Origin: JAVBMP01 sp031552315
GTDB lineage: Bacteria > Desulfobacterota > Desulfovibrionia > Desulfovibrionales > Desulfovibrionaceae
Direction of reading: 5' to 3'
Length of the DNA stretch: 19,565 bases
Assembly (NCBI GenBank): GCA_031552315.1
Contig: JAVBMP010000090.1
Location: 1-19,565, forward strand
Positions within the stretch are counted from its first letter, which is position 1, and the number at the start of each line of letters is the position of its first letter. Positions 1-6,147 of this stretch are shown piece by piece. Made by a program: the position numbers and the translations under genes. Below the pieces are notes generated by a model that did not search any database, was not told where the DNA came from, and saw only the letters and a program-made list of their open reading frames with translations.

Positions 1-13
1 CGGGGGAGCAGGC

Positions 14-742
14 CTAACTCGCGTGACCTGCCACCGGGTCCAGGTCATGCGCCGTGTGCGGGCTGCGCGGCGGGTTGTTGAACACCCGGAGGGAGCCGAA
101 ATAACTGGGTATTTGCGTGGTGCCGGGGCTTGCCAGCGTAAAGGCCCCGTTTGCCGGCTTCCAATACAGTTCCGGCGTAAAATGGCCCAGGGCAGCGTTC
201 ATTTCCTTGCGGTCACGTTCTATGCGGGCTTGTTCCGAAGCCGGGGGGGCCACATATTTTGGCGGCACCGTAAGCTTTTGCACCGGGTAGGGACGCGGGA
301 CTATGCGCACCGGGGAAAGCGGCAAATCTTCAACCTGAACCTGGTTGCCGTCTTGCAGCACCCGTTCAAATTCCGCCACAACATCGGCCACCCGCAAAGT
401 GGGGGCGGTTTTTTTGGGGAAGCGCACACTTACCGGAAACGCCCCGGTTTCATCAAGCGGCACGGCCAGCAGGCAATAACCCACGCGGAAGCGCCCGCTT
501 GCATGCTTTTCCAGCGGAAGGGCAAAGTGCTTGCCCCGCCACAACACCTGCATCTTTTCCACTTCCAAAGGCACGCTGACGCTGAAGGTGAAGGCCTGCC
601 CGTCGCCAATGGCGGAAGGGTAACTTATGAAAACCGGGCCGGGGCTGTCAGAAACAACAGACGCGGCCCAGGCCGGAACAGCCCCGCAAACCAGCAAAAG
701 GCCAAGCGGCAACGCCGCAAACAACCTGATAAAACGCTTCAT
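14..742 (-). CDS. M23-type peptidase, cut short by an in-frame TAG (probable pseudogene)
   Basis: A 242-residue product. Residues 1-26 form a Sec signal peptide (MKRF start, hydrophobic core, AWA cleavage site), so the protein would act on peptidoglycan outside the inner membrane. The start at 742 is chosen because AAGGAG lies 8 nt upstream; 20 more upstream codons are open but lack a signal peptide. A beta-rich N-terminal region is followed by the beginning of a LytM/M23 domain: SYFGSLRVFN, then PRSPHTAHD, which matches the family pattern S-x-FG-x-RR..SPHTG-x-D and keeps the first His and Asp zinc ligands. The frame stops at 14-16, just where the family reads G-T-P-V-x-A. The bases beyond the TAG (Ala-Cys-Ser-Pro) still fit the domain, so a nonsense change is likelier than a frameshift. 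The HxH motif cannot be in this product. Only 13 bases lie beyond the stop, so sequencing error or a window-edge artefact cannot be excluded. Confidence 0.6.
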   Translation of the reverse strand: MKRFIRLFAALPLGLLLVCGAVPAWAASVVSDSPGPVFISYPSAIGDGQAFTFSVSVPLEVEKMQVLWRGKHFALPLEKHASGRFRVGYCLLAVPLDETGAFPVSVRFPKKTAPTLRVADVVAEFERVLQDGNQVQVEDLPLSPVRIVPRPYPVQKLTVPPKYVAPPASEQARIERDRKEMNAALGHFTPELYWKPANGAFTLASPGTTQIPSYFGSLRVFNNPPRSPHTAHDLDPVAGHAS

Positions 743-789
743 GCATAAACTCCTTATCAACCCCACCCGGCCAATTCCATTCCGCACTT

Positions 790-955
790 GAGGCCGTTGC
801 ACAATGGCCTTTTTGCCCTTTTACTGCATCGTGCCCCATTTTTTCAGGGGCCGCGCGAAGGTCATATACGCTTGAATATACTCCCTCCGCACGGAACTAC
901 GCAGATATGGGCACTCCTTGTAAAAGAACAAAAATTCTTATTGTGCAACAGCCTC
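790..955 (-). ncRNA. Structured RNA-like element, copy 1, upstream of the M23 gene
   Basis: Read on the minus strand, this 166-nt stretch folds into one long hairpin. Outer helix P0 pairs 955-940 with 805-790 (16 bp, one G.U). P1 pairs 934-920 with 824-810 (15 bp, two G.U). An internal loop has AAGGA (919-915) facing GATGCA (830-825). P2 pairs 914-909 with 836-831 (6 bp). P3 pairs CCGTGCGGAG (894-885) with CTTCGCGCGG (860-851) with two G.U. A short AU-rich apical stem carries a TCAAG loop. A second copy with the same architecture but different outer-helix sequences lies at 11471-11616. All wobble pairs are G.U only on the minus strand, which fixes the direction. A promoter-like sequence lies just upstream and the M23 start codon about 50 nt downstream. 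It could be a leader RNA, a free sRNA or a hairpin mobile element. I cannot match it to a named family. Confidence 0.5.
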
Positions 956-969
956 ACATTTGGCCTACG

Positions 970-1003
970 ATTGTATTAAAACAAATAAAATTTCAAATTA
1001 CAA
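970..1003 (-). promoter_or_regulatory. Candidate sigma-70 promoter reading into RNA element copy 1
   Basis: On the minus strand TTGTAA (1003-998) is followed after 17 nt by TTTAAT (980-975). An overlapping alternative is TTGAAA (996-991) with TACAAT (975-970) at 15 nt. It lies in the AT-rich island at about 935-1060, a strong contrast with the GC-rich surroundings. The predicted transcript would start near 962-968, a few bases before the first helix of the structured element. Inference from motif match only. Confidence 0.4.
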
Positions 1004-1076
1004 CGTCTAAAAATATTTTTTAACAATAAAAATATAGCGGAGTTAGCACGCGGCACAATGTTCTTAATGGCCCTAA

Positions 1077-1149
1077 CGGGGTTCAGGAGGGTGGGGGTCT
1101 GGGGGAGGGAACCTTAAGGGCTTCAAGCCCTTGGGGTTCCCTCCCCCAG
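1077..1149 (-). repeat. 73-nt hairpin repeat after glmM (copy 1 of 2)
   Basis: Read on the minus strand, it begins 14 nt after the glmM stop codon. The arms CTGGGGGAGGGAACC and GGTTCCCTCCCCCAG (1099-1113 and 1135-1149) pair perfectly over 15 bp. An inner AAGGGC/GCCCTT stem sits in the loop, followed by an ACCCCCACCCTCC tail. The same 73 nt, with 2 differences, follows asd at 15153-15225 in the same orientation relative to its gene. It probably ends transcription or protects the 3' end, but there is no U tract, so a classical intrinsic terminator is not shown. Confidence 0.75.
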
Positions 1150-1163
1150 AATACGCTACGCGG

Positions 1164-2516
1164 CTAGCGCAGGGCGCAGCGCACGGCCTCCGCCATATCT
1201 TCGGCCAGGCGGCTTACCTGGTCTTCATCTTCGCCTTCAACCATTACGCGGGCCAGGGGTTCTGTGCCGGAATAGCGCAGCAGTACGCGGCCGCGTTCAC
1301 CCAGTTCTTTTTCCGCCTTGTCACGCGCGGTCACAATGGCCTCGCACTGGTCAAAGGGCAGTTTTTCCTTTACCGGCACGTTTATTTGTGTTTGCGGGAA
1401 AAGGTTAAGCAGCCCGGCCAGGGCGGAAAGGGGCTTGCCGCTTTCCCGCATTATGCGCAATACCTGCAAGGCGGCCAGCAGGCCGTCGCCGGTTGTGCTG
1501 TAGTCGTGGAAAATAAGGTGGCCGGACTGTTCCCCGCCAAGAGAAAGCTTGTTGGCGCACATGGCTTCCACCACATAGCGGTCGCCGACGGCGGTGCGCA
1601 AAAGCTCTCCGCCGTGGTCTTTCATGAACACTTCCAGGGCCATGTTGCTCATTACCGTGGCAACCAGGGTTTTTTGCGGCAGGCGGTTGCGCTTCATCAT
1701 ATCCAGGGCGCAAATGGCCAGAATTTGGTCGCCGTCAAGCACGGTGCCCTTTTCATCCACCAAAATTACGCGGTCGGCGTCGCCGTCCAGGGCAATGCCT
1801 ATGTCGGCGCGGGTTTCCAGCACTTTGGCCGCGGCTACGTCCGGGTGCAGAGAACCGCAGCGGTAGTTGATGTTGCGCCCGTCCGGTTCCGTACCGATTT
1901 TTACCACGTCCGCGCCCAGTTCTTCCAGCGTCATGGGGGCGACCTTGTAGTTGGCCCCGTTGGCGCAATCTATGACCACGCGCAGGCCGTCCAGGGTAAG
2001 GTGGGCGGGGAAGCTGTTTTTTATGGACATGATGTAACGGCCGGGGGAATCTTCAATTTTTTTGGCCTTGCCCACCTTGCCGGCGGCGGGGTAGTCCCAT
2101 TCCCAGGTTTGGTCAAGCACCATGTCGGTCATGATGTCCTCTACCTTGTCCGGCAGTTTGTAGCCGTTGGAATCAAAAAACTTTATGCCGTTGTCGTGGT
2201 AGGGGTTGTGGGAAGCGGAAATAACCACGCCAAAATCTGCCCGCATGTTGCGGGTAAGAAAGGCAATGGCCGGGGTGGGCATGGGGCCTACCAGCAAAAC
2301 GTCCATGCCGGCGGCGCAAAGCCCGGCGGTAAGGGCGTGTTCAAAAATATAACCGGAAAGGCGGGTATCCTTGCCTATAAGCACCTTGTGTTTTTTATTG
2401 CCGCTTCTGAAGTAGGTGCCCGCGGCCAGCCCCAGGCGCAGGGCCATATCCGGCACCATGGGGTAGACGTTGACCTGACCGCGCATTCCATCTGTTCCAA
2501 AAAGACGCTTACCCAT
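1164..2516 (-). CDS. glmM: Phosphoglucosamine mutase GlmM
   Basis: 450 residues, the usual length for GlmM. It converts glucosamine-6-phosphate to glucosamine-1-phosphate in the cytoplasm, on the way to UDP-GlcNAc for peptidoglycan and LPS. The four alpha-D-phosphohexomutase signatures are present in order: the N-terminal KRLFGTDGMRG; the phosphoserine loop SASHNP (Ser102) with YHDNGIKFF; the metal loop DGDADR (244-249); the sugar-binding loop GGEQSGH (327-333); and the phosphate-binding RYSGTEP (414-420). The start at 2516 is preceded by AAGGA about 7 nt upstream; 36 further upstream codons are open but overlap the preceding gene. It begins 23 nt after the TRIC gene stop, so the two are likely co-transcribed. 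The 73-nt hairpin repeat follows the stop. Identification is secure. Confidence 0.97.
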   Translation of the reverse strand: MGKRLFGTDGMRGQVNVYPMVPDMALRLGLAAGTYFRSGNKKHKVLIGKDTRLSGYIFEHALTAGLCAAGMDVLLVGPMPTPAIAFLTRNMRADFGVVISASHNPYHDNGIKFFDSNGYKLPDKVEDIMTDMVLDQTWEWDYPAAGKVGKAKKIEDSPGRYIMSIKNSFPAHLTLDGLRVVIDCANGANYKVAPMTLEELGADVVKIGTEPDGRNINYRCGSLHPDVAAAKVLETRADIGIALDGDADRVILVDEKGTVLDGDQILAICALDMMKRNRLPQKTLVATVMSNMALEVFMKDHGGELLRTAVGDRYVVEAMCANKLSLGGEQSGHLIFHDYSTTGDGLLAALQVLRIMRESGKPLSALAGLLNLFPQTQINVPVKEKLPFDQCEAIVTARDKAEKELGERGRVLLRYSGTEPLARVMVEGEDEDQVSRLAEDMAEAVRCALR

Positions 2517-2539
2517 TTTTGTTCCTTTAGTTATATGGG

Positions 2540-3175
2540 TTATTCCTTCGGCGGGGTGATGCTGATATGCCAGCGGTAACGCAGCGCGAAAAGCCGTATG
2601 GCTGTGCAGGCCACCGCCCCGCAAATCATGCCGGCGGTATCGGAAATTTCCGGCAATTCATATGAAATTATTACGATTACTGAACCGACAATGGCTGCCG
2701 TGGCATAAATTTCTGTACGCAGAATAATGGGCATTTGCCCCAGCAGCACGTCACGGGCCACGCCGCCGCCCACGGCGGTTACAACGCCCATTACAACGGC
2801 CCAGGGGGCATCCAGCCCGTAAATAAGGCCTTTTTCCGCCCCGATTACGGAAAAGGCCCCCAGGCCAATGGCGTCAAAAATTTCCACCGGGTTGTTCAGG
2901 CGGTTCACAACGGGGTAAAAATAAAAGGTGACTATGGCCCCCAGCCCGGCCGCGGCCAAGGTATCCCATGAACGCAGGTTGGCGGGCGGCAGGTAGCCTA
3001 AAAGGATATCCCGGAAAATGCCGCCGGAAAGTGAGGCCGTGATAGCCAGCACCACCACGCCGAACAAGTCCGCCTGGCGGCGTATGCCCGCCACCGCCCC
3101 GCTGGTGGAAAACACAAAAATCCCGGCCAGGGTAAGGAAGTGGGTGAAATAATCCGGCGATGGGTGAAGGGCCAT
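2540..3175 (-). CDS. TRIC/UPF0126 family membrane protein (YadS-like)
   Basis: 211 residues, mostly hydrophobic, with about seven membrane segments. The family consists of two homologous three-helix repeats, and both are visible: GGIFRDILLG (51-60) in the first and GGGVARDVLLGQMP (136-149) in the second, each following an S/G-A-x-A-G or D-A-I-G-L-G-A-F segment. Bacterial members are known as prokaryotic TRIC-type trimeric cation channels or as UPF0126 glycine-transporter-like proteins; which activity applies here cannot be told from sequence. The start ATG at 3175 has only a weak GAGAA upstream. The gene lies 23 nt ahead of glmM with the glmM ribosome site in the gap, suggesting an operon, although no functional link to cell-wall precursor synthesis is known to me. 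Confidence 0.9.
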   Translation of the reverse strand: MALHPSPDYFTHFLTLAGIFVFSTSGAVAGIRRQADLFGVVVLAITASLSGGIFRDILLGYLPPANLRSWDTLAAAGLGAIVTFYFYPVVNRLNNPVEIFDAIGLGAFSVIGAEKGLIYGLDAPWAVVMGVVTAVGGGVARDVLLGQMPIILRTEIYATAAIVGSVIVIISYELPEISDTAGMICGAVACTAIRLFALRYRWHISITPPKE

Positions 3176-3250
3176 AACAGTTCTCGGTTATTTGGCGTGC
3201 TGCGTAAAGGGTTTGCCCGGGCGCTACCGGGGCAGCCTGTAATAATCGTT

Positions 3251-3279
3251 GATATATTCCTTATTAAAGGAAATAACAA
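3251..3279 (-). promoter_or_regulatory. Candidate promoter for the TRIC-glmM pair
   Basis: On the minus strand TTGTTA (3279-3274) and TATATC (3256-3251) are separated by 17 nt, giving a start near 3245 and a leader of about 70 nt before the TRIC start codon. The spacer contains a small palindrome, TTCCTT-AAGGAA. This is the only AT-rich spot in the 116-nt gap. Motif match only. Confidence 0.3.
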
Positions 3280-3291
3280 GAGGGGTTAAGG

Positions 3292-4215
3292 TTATTCTTC
3301 ATCCACAAAAGCCATAATTATGGCGTCCAGCCCGTTGTTAAGCTGTTCAAGTTTTGGGTTAAGCATGTCTGTTGCCGCGCGGGCTTCTTCGCTGGTCAGA
3401 AAAAGCACTGGTGGGTCACCGGGCAAATTTTCATAGACACCGTCAATGTGTATGGCAACATAGTCCAGCAGGCAGGCGCTGTTCAGGTAAAATTCCGGCA
3501 TGTCGTCATAATCGAAATGCACAACCGGGGAACAGTCATTTACAGATTTTACAAGCCACAGGCCAGGTATTTCATCGCCGCCAAGTTGGGACAGTTCAAG
3601 CACGGCCGGCAGGTTGCCCGTTTCTTTGATGAAGGCCTGCACCGCCTTGTGCCATAGCGCGCGGTCGTGATAGTTTATGTTGTTTATGTCGGTCAGCAAA
3701 CCAAGCGGGTTCAGCAGGCTGTGCAAGTTATGGGCCACCATATACCAGGTTGTGCCGCCCCGGTCATCCAGCATAAAAAAGAAGTCTGTCACGCCATATG
3801 GCGTAAAAGCCTCATCTTTTTCCAGTATGAAGGAAAACAGGGGGGAAGGCGCGTTTGACAGGCGGAGGTCGCGGTCAAAGGAAAGCAGCAGCCGGGCATC
3901 CCAGGGCAGCTGCCCAATTTTGTCTGGCGTGGCCGGTTTTTTGGGGCCAGCCGAAGGCCTTGCCCAGCGGGGTAGTCTTTTTATGGGGGTGTCACAATGC
4001 AGGGGCACCTTTATGGCGTTGATTTCCTCTTCGGTCATGGGGTTGGGCGTGATGCCCCTTTCCGCGTAGATACGCTTCAGTTTGGCGTGGGTTTTATCCC
4101 ACAGTTCCTGCTGGCGCTGGGTAAGGCTATTCGCGCCTTCAGCGGCAAATGCCATTGGCGCGGCAAGCGGCAGGCAAAGCGCGGCAACCGCAAGAAGGGA
4201 AGATAATTTTTTCAT
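3292..4215 (-). CDS. Secreted protein of unknown function
   Basis: 307 residues. I do not recognise a family. Residues 1-24 are a clear signal peptide (MKK, hydrophobic core, MAFA cleavage before AEG) without a lipobox, so a soluble periplasmic or exported protein is expected. The mature part begins with a charged helical region (QQELWDKTHAKLKRIYAERG, about 34-53), then a Pro/Lys-rich link (about 84-98), then a mixed region rich in aromatic residues and Asp (DYDDMPEFYL; DFFFMLDDRGGTTWYMVAHNLH) that looks like a globular enzyme-like or binding fold. Three Cys occur in the mature part (HCDTP, NDCSP, SACLL). The start at 4215 is supported by AAGG about 10 nt upstream and by the signal peptide. 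It lies between DUF456 and TRIC genes on the same strand, with gaps of over 100 nt on both sides, so it may be transcribed separately. Confidence 0.8.
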   Translation of the reverse strand: MKKLSSLLAVAALCLPLAAPMAFAAEGANSLTQRQQELWDKTHAKLKRIYAERGITPNPMTEEEINAIKVPLHCDTPIKRLPRWARPSAGPKKPATPDKIGQLPWDARLLLSFDRDLRLSNAPSPLFSFILEKDEAFTPYGVTDFFFMLDDRGGTTWYMVAHNLHSLLNPLGLLTDINNINYHDRALWHKAVQAFIKETGNLPAVLELSQLGGDEIPGLWLVKSVNDCSPVVHFDYDDMPEFYLNSACLLDYVAIHIDGVYENLPGDPPVLFLTSEEARAATDMLNPKLEQLNNGLDAIIMAFVDEE

Positions 4216-4271
4216 AAGAATCCGCCTTATATAGGGTATGGAGCGTCCACAGGTTCAGGCGACACTGTTTG

Positions 4272-4347
4272 GGCAGTGTAGTCACAAGCGTGAATTTTGT
4301 TCTTTGACGCAGGCAGAGGGCAAAAGGCAACTCGTGACCACACTGCC
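4272..4347. repeat. Inverted pair of a dispersed 17-nt repeat
   Basis: GGCAGTGTAGTCACAAG (4272-4288) and CTCGTGACCACACTGCC (4331-4347) are inverted copies matching at 15 of 17 positions, separated by 42 nt. The right copy touches the last base of the DUF456 stop codon. A third copy lies at 16431-16447. On the minus strand the pair could form a stem-loop after DUF456. Confidence 0.65.
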
Positions 4348-4868
4348 TAAATGGCCGCCCAAATATGGGTGGCAGACATATACACCAGGGTAATGCCCAG
4401 GCCAAGCTTTACCACAAAGCCGCCAAAGCGCCCCAGGGTGGCCCCCCAGGCCGCTGTGGCCGCCGGGCCGCTTGCCTTGCCGCAAATTTTTTCCATAATA
4501 AAGCAGCCGGTAAAGGCCCCGGCCAGCGCACCGGGCAATGCGCCAAAGCCCAGCAGAAAGCCCGCGCCCAGGATGGCCCCCACAAAGGCCCCTATCATGC
4601 CGCCCAGGCTGCCCTTGCCGCTGCCGCCGTATTTTTTGGCCCCGTAGTTGCCCAGCCAAAATTCCAGAATTTCACCCAGCACGCCAAGGCCGACCATAAG
4701 CAGCAGAATTTTCCACCCAAATACCGGGTTGCCGGAAGGCGCGTCAAAAACCAGTTCCCATATCCCGGCCAGGGCAATTACCACCCAGTTGCCGGGCAGG
4801 CCGAACATCAGCAGAAAAAGCGCCAGAATCATCAGCGCGATAACAACAACGGCCAGTGTGTAAGTCAT
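4347..4868 (-). CDS. DUF456 family integral membrane protein
   Basis: 173 residues, highly hydrophobic, with about five membrane segments: 3-23, 27-41, 52-66, a long Gly/Ala-rich stretch at 88-122, and 147-165. The diagnostic block GEILEFWLGNYGAKKYGGSGKGS (65-87) is typical of DUF456 (PF04306); the following glycine-zipper-like run GGMIGAFVGAILGAGF suggests tightly packed helices. Function is unknown for the family. The start at 4868 has AGAGGT 4 nt upstream. It follows the class V aminotransferase by 61 nt on the same strand. Assignment to the family is confident; no role can be given. Confidence 0.88.
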   Translation of the reverse strand: MTYTLAVVVIALMILALFLLMFGLPGNWVVIALAGIWELVFDAPSGNPVFGWKILLLMVGLGVLGEILEFWLGNYGAKKYGGSGKGSLGGMIGAFVGAILGAGFLLGFGALPGALAGAFTGCFIMEKICGKASGPAATAAWGATLGRFGGFVVKLGLGITLVYMSATHIWAAI

Positions 4869-4929
4869 TTTTACCTCTTGAGATTGCCGGGCCGGCCTTT
4901 GCTTGGGGCCGCCCTTTTCCGGTTGCCTT

Positions 4930-6147
4930 TTACTTCAGGCTTTCTTCAATTATATTCAGGGCCTTTTCCACAAGTCCCCTGTCCGCCTGGCTGCCCATGT
5001 GCCCGATGCGCAGCACCTTGCCCTGCATGGGGCCAAAGCTGCCGCCCAAAAGCAGCCCGCGTTTTTGCAAATCTTTTTGCCAGGCCGCGCCGTCTTTACC
5101 TTGCGGCACTTGCAGGGCCGTCACGGTGGGGGAATTTATGGCCCCCGGCGCGGGGAAAAGTTCTATGCCCAGGCGGGCCAGGCCTTCCCGGCAGAAGCGG
5201 GCAACGCTGTCATGCCGCCGGAAGGCCGCTTGCAAGCCGCTTGCCTGTTCGTTTGCCAAGCCGCTTTCCTGTCCGTTTGCCAGGCCGCTTGCAAGCAAGC
5301 CGCCTGCCTGTTCGGCCTGCTTGCCCGCCGGTTTTTCTTGGCCCCCCGGCAGGTGTTCATTCAGCAGTATTTCCAGCCCGCGTTTCAGGGCGGCGGTGCC
5401 GTGCCGGTAGGGGGTGTAGGGGAAGGGGGCAGGGCTGTCCGGGTCAAGTTTTTCAAAGGGCAGCAGGGCGTCATAGCCCTGGTAGTTCACGGCGCGGGCG
5501 GCTTCCCACGCGGCTTTGCTCATGAACATGAAGCAAATGCCCGGCGTGGCGGAAAGGCATTTTTGCGTGCCGCCCAGCAAGATATCTATGTTCCATTCAT
5601 CGGCCAAAACCTGCGCCCCGCCCAGGCTGGAAACCGCGTCCACATAAAACAGGGGCACCTTGTGCAGGGCCTTCAGGCCGCCCAGTTCCGCCAGCGGGTT
5701 CAGGGTGCCGGAAGGGGTTTCACAGTGTACGGCGGTAAGCATTTTGGGCTTCAGCCTTTTTATCGCGTCTTCAACGCGCGCAAGGGCATCGCCCTGGTTC
5801 AGGGTGCTGTTGTAGGGGAAGGAAAGCTTTTCCACCCGGCAGCCAAGGTTTGCGGCCATGTCGCCAATGCCGTCGCCAAAAATGCCGGTGCCTACGGAGA
5901 GCACGGCGTCGCCGGGCTTCAGGCAGCTTTTAAGCCCGGCCCACAGGCCCAGCATGCCTTCACCGCTCATTATTACCGGGGTGGAACGGGTGGCGGCAAG
6001 CTTTTGCAGCAGTTGCCCGGTTTGCAGGTAAAGTTCAAGGTGGTCGGCTTCCAGATGCCCGGCGTCAAGGTTTTGGGCCATGGCTGAGAGGATTTCCGGG
6101 TAGACGGAAACCGGGCCGGGAAGAAGTGAAACTGTTTGGTCATTCAT
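4930..6147 (-). CDS. Class V aminotransferase (alanine-glyoxylate/serine-pyruvate type)
   Basis: 405 residues, PLP-dependent fold type I, cytoplasmic. Visible landmarks: the N-terminal LLPGPVSVYPEI; SGEGMLGLWAGL (61-72) that cradles the PLP phosphate; YVDAVSSLGG (168-177) with the Asp that contacts the PLP ring nitrogen; the Schiff-base Lys196 in GGTQKCLSATPG; and LRIGHMG (379-385) with the substrate-carboxylate Arg. Family members transfer amino groups between alanine or serine and glyoxylate or pyruvate; the exact substrate cannot be told. Residues 267-306 are a Gly/Ala/Gln-rich insert between the large and small domains, built from tandem DNA repeats. The start at 6147 overlaps the MFS-PlsC stop by 8 nt (ATGAATGA), but in-frame upstream ATGs lie at 6171, 6189 and 6192 within a 21-bp repeat, each behind a GGAAAAA sequence, so the true N-terminus is uncertain. 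Confidence 0.9.
   Translation of the reverse strand: MNDQTVSLLPGPVSVYPEILSAMAQNLDAGHLEADHLELYLQTGQLLQKLAATRSTPVIMSGEGMLGLWAGLKSCLKPGDAVLSVGTGIFGDGIGDMAANLGCRVEKLSFPYNSTLNQGDALARVEDAIKRLKPKMLTAVHCETPSGTLNPLAELGGLKALHKVPLFYVDAVSSLGGAQVLADEWNIDILLGGTQKCLSATPGICFMFMSKAAWEAARAVNYQGYDALLPFEKLDPDSPAPFPYTPYRHGTAALKRGLEILLNEHLPGGQEKPAGKQAEQAGGLLASGLANGQESGLANEQASGLQAAFRRHDSVARFCREGLARLGIELFPAPGAINSPTVTALQVPQGKDGAAWQKDLQKRGLLLGGSFGPMQGKVLRIGHMGSQADRGLVEKALNIIEESLK
5230..5349 (-). repeat. Tandem-repeat insert in the class V aminotransferase
   Basis: This codes for residues 267-306. Within it two adjacent 24-bp units (5243-5266 and 5267-5290) match at 21 of 24 positions, giving the repeated peptides ASGLANEQ and ESGLANGQ. 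Further degenerate copies of the CCTGTTCG and GCAAGCCGCTT pieces flank them. The period of 24 keeps the reading frame. Confidence 0.8.

Noticed and set aside
14..16. TAG as a pyrrolysine codon in the M23 gene
   Set aside because: M23 peptidases are not known to use pyrrolysine and no pyl genes are visible; a nonsense change or error is simpler.
1131..2579. Long plus-strand open frame of 482 codons opposite glmM
   Set aside because: It is the mirror of glmM in GC-rich DNA. The His/Gly/Ala-rich translation matches no family, while the minus strand carries every GlmM motif.
5230..5349. Possible CRISPR-like array in the aminotransferase gene
   Set aside because: The units are adjacent 24-bp tandem copies without spacers and lie in frame inside a coding sequence.
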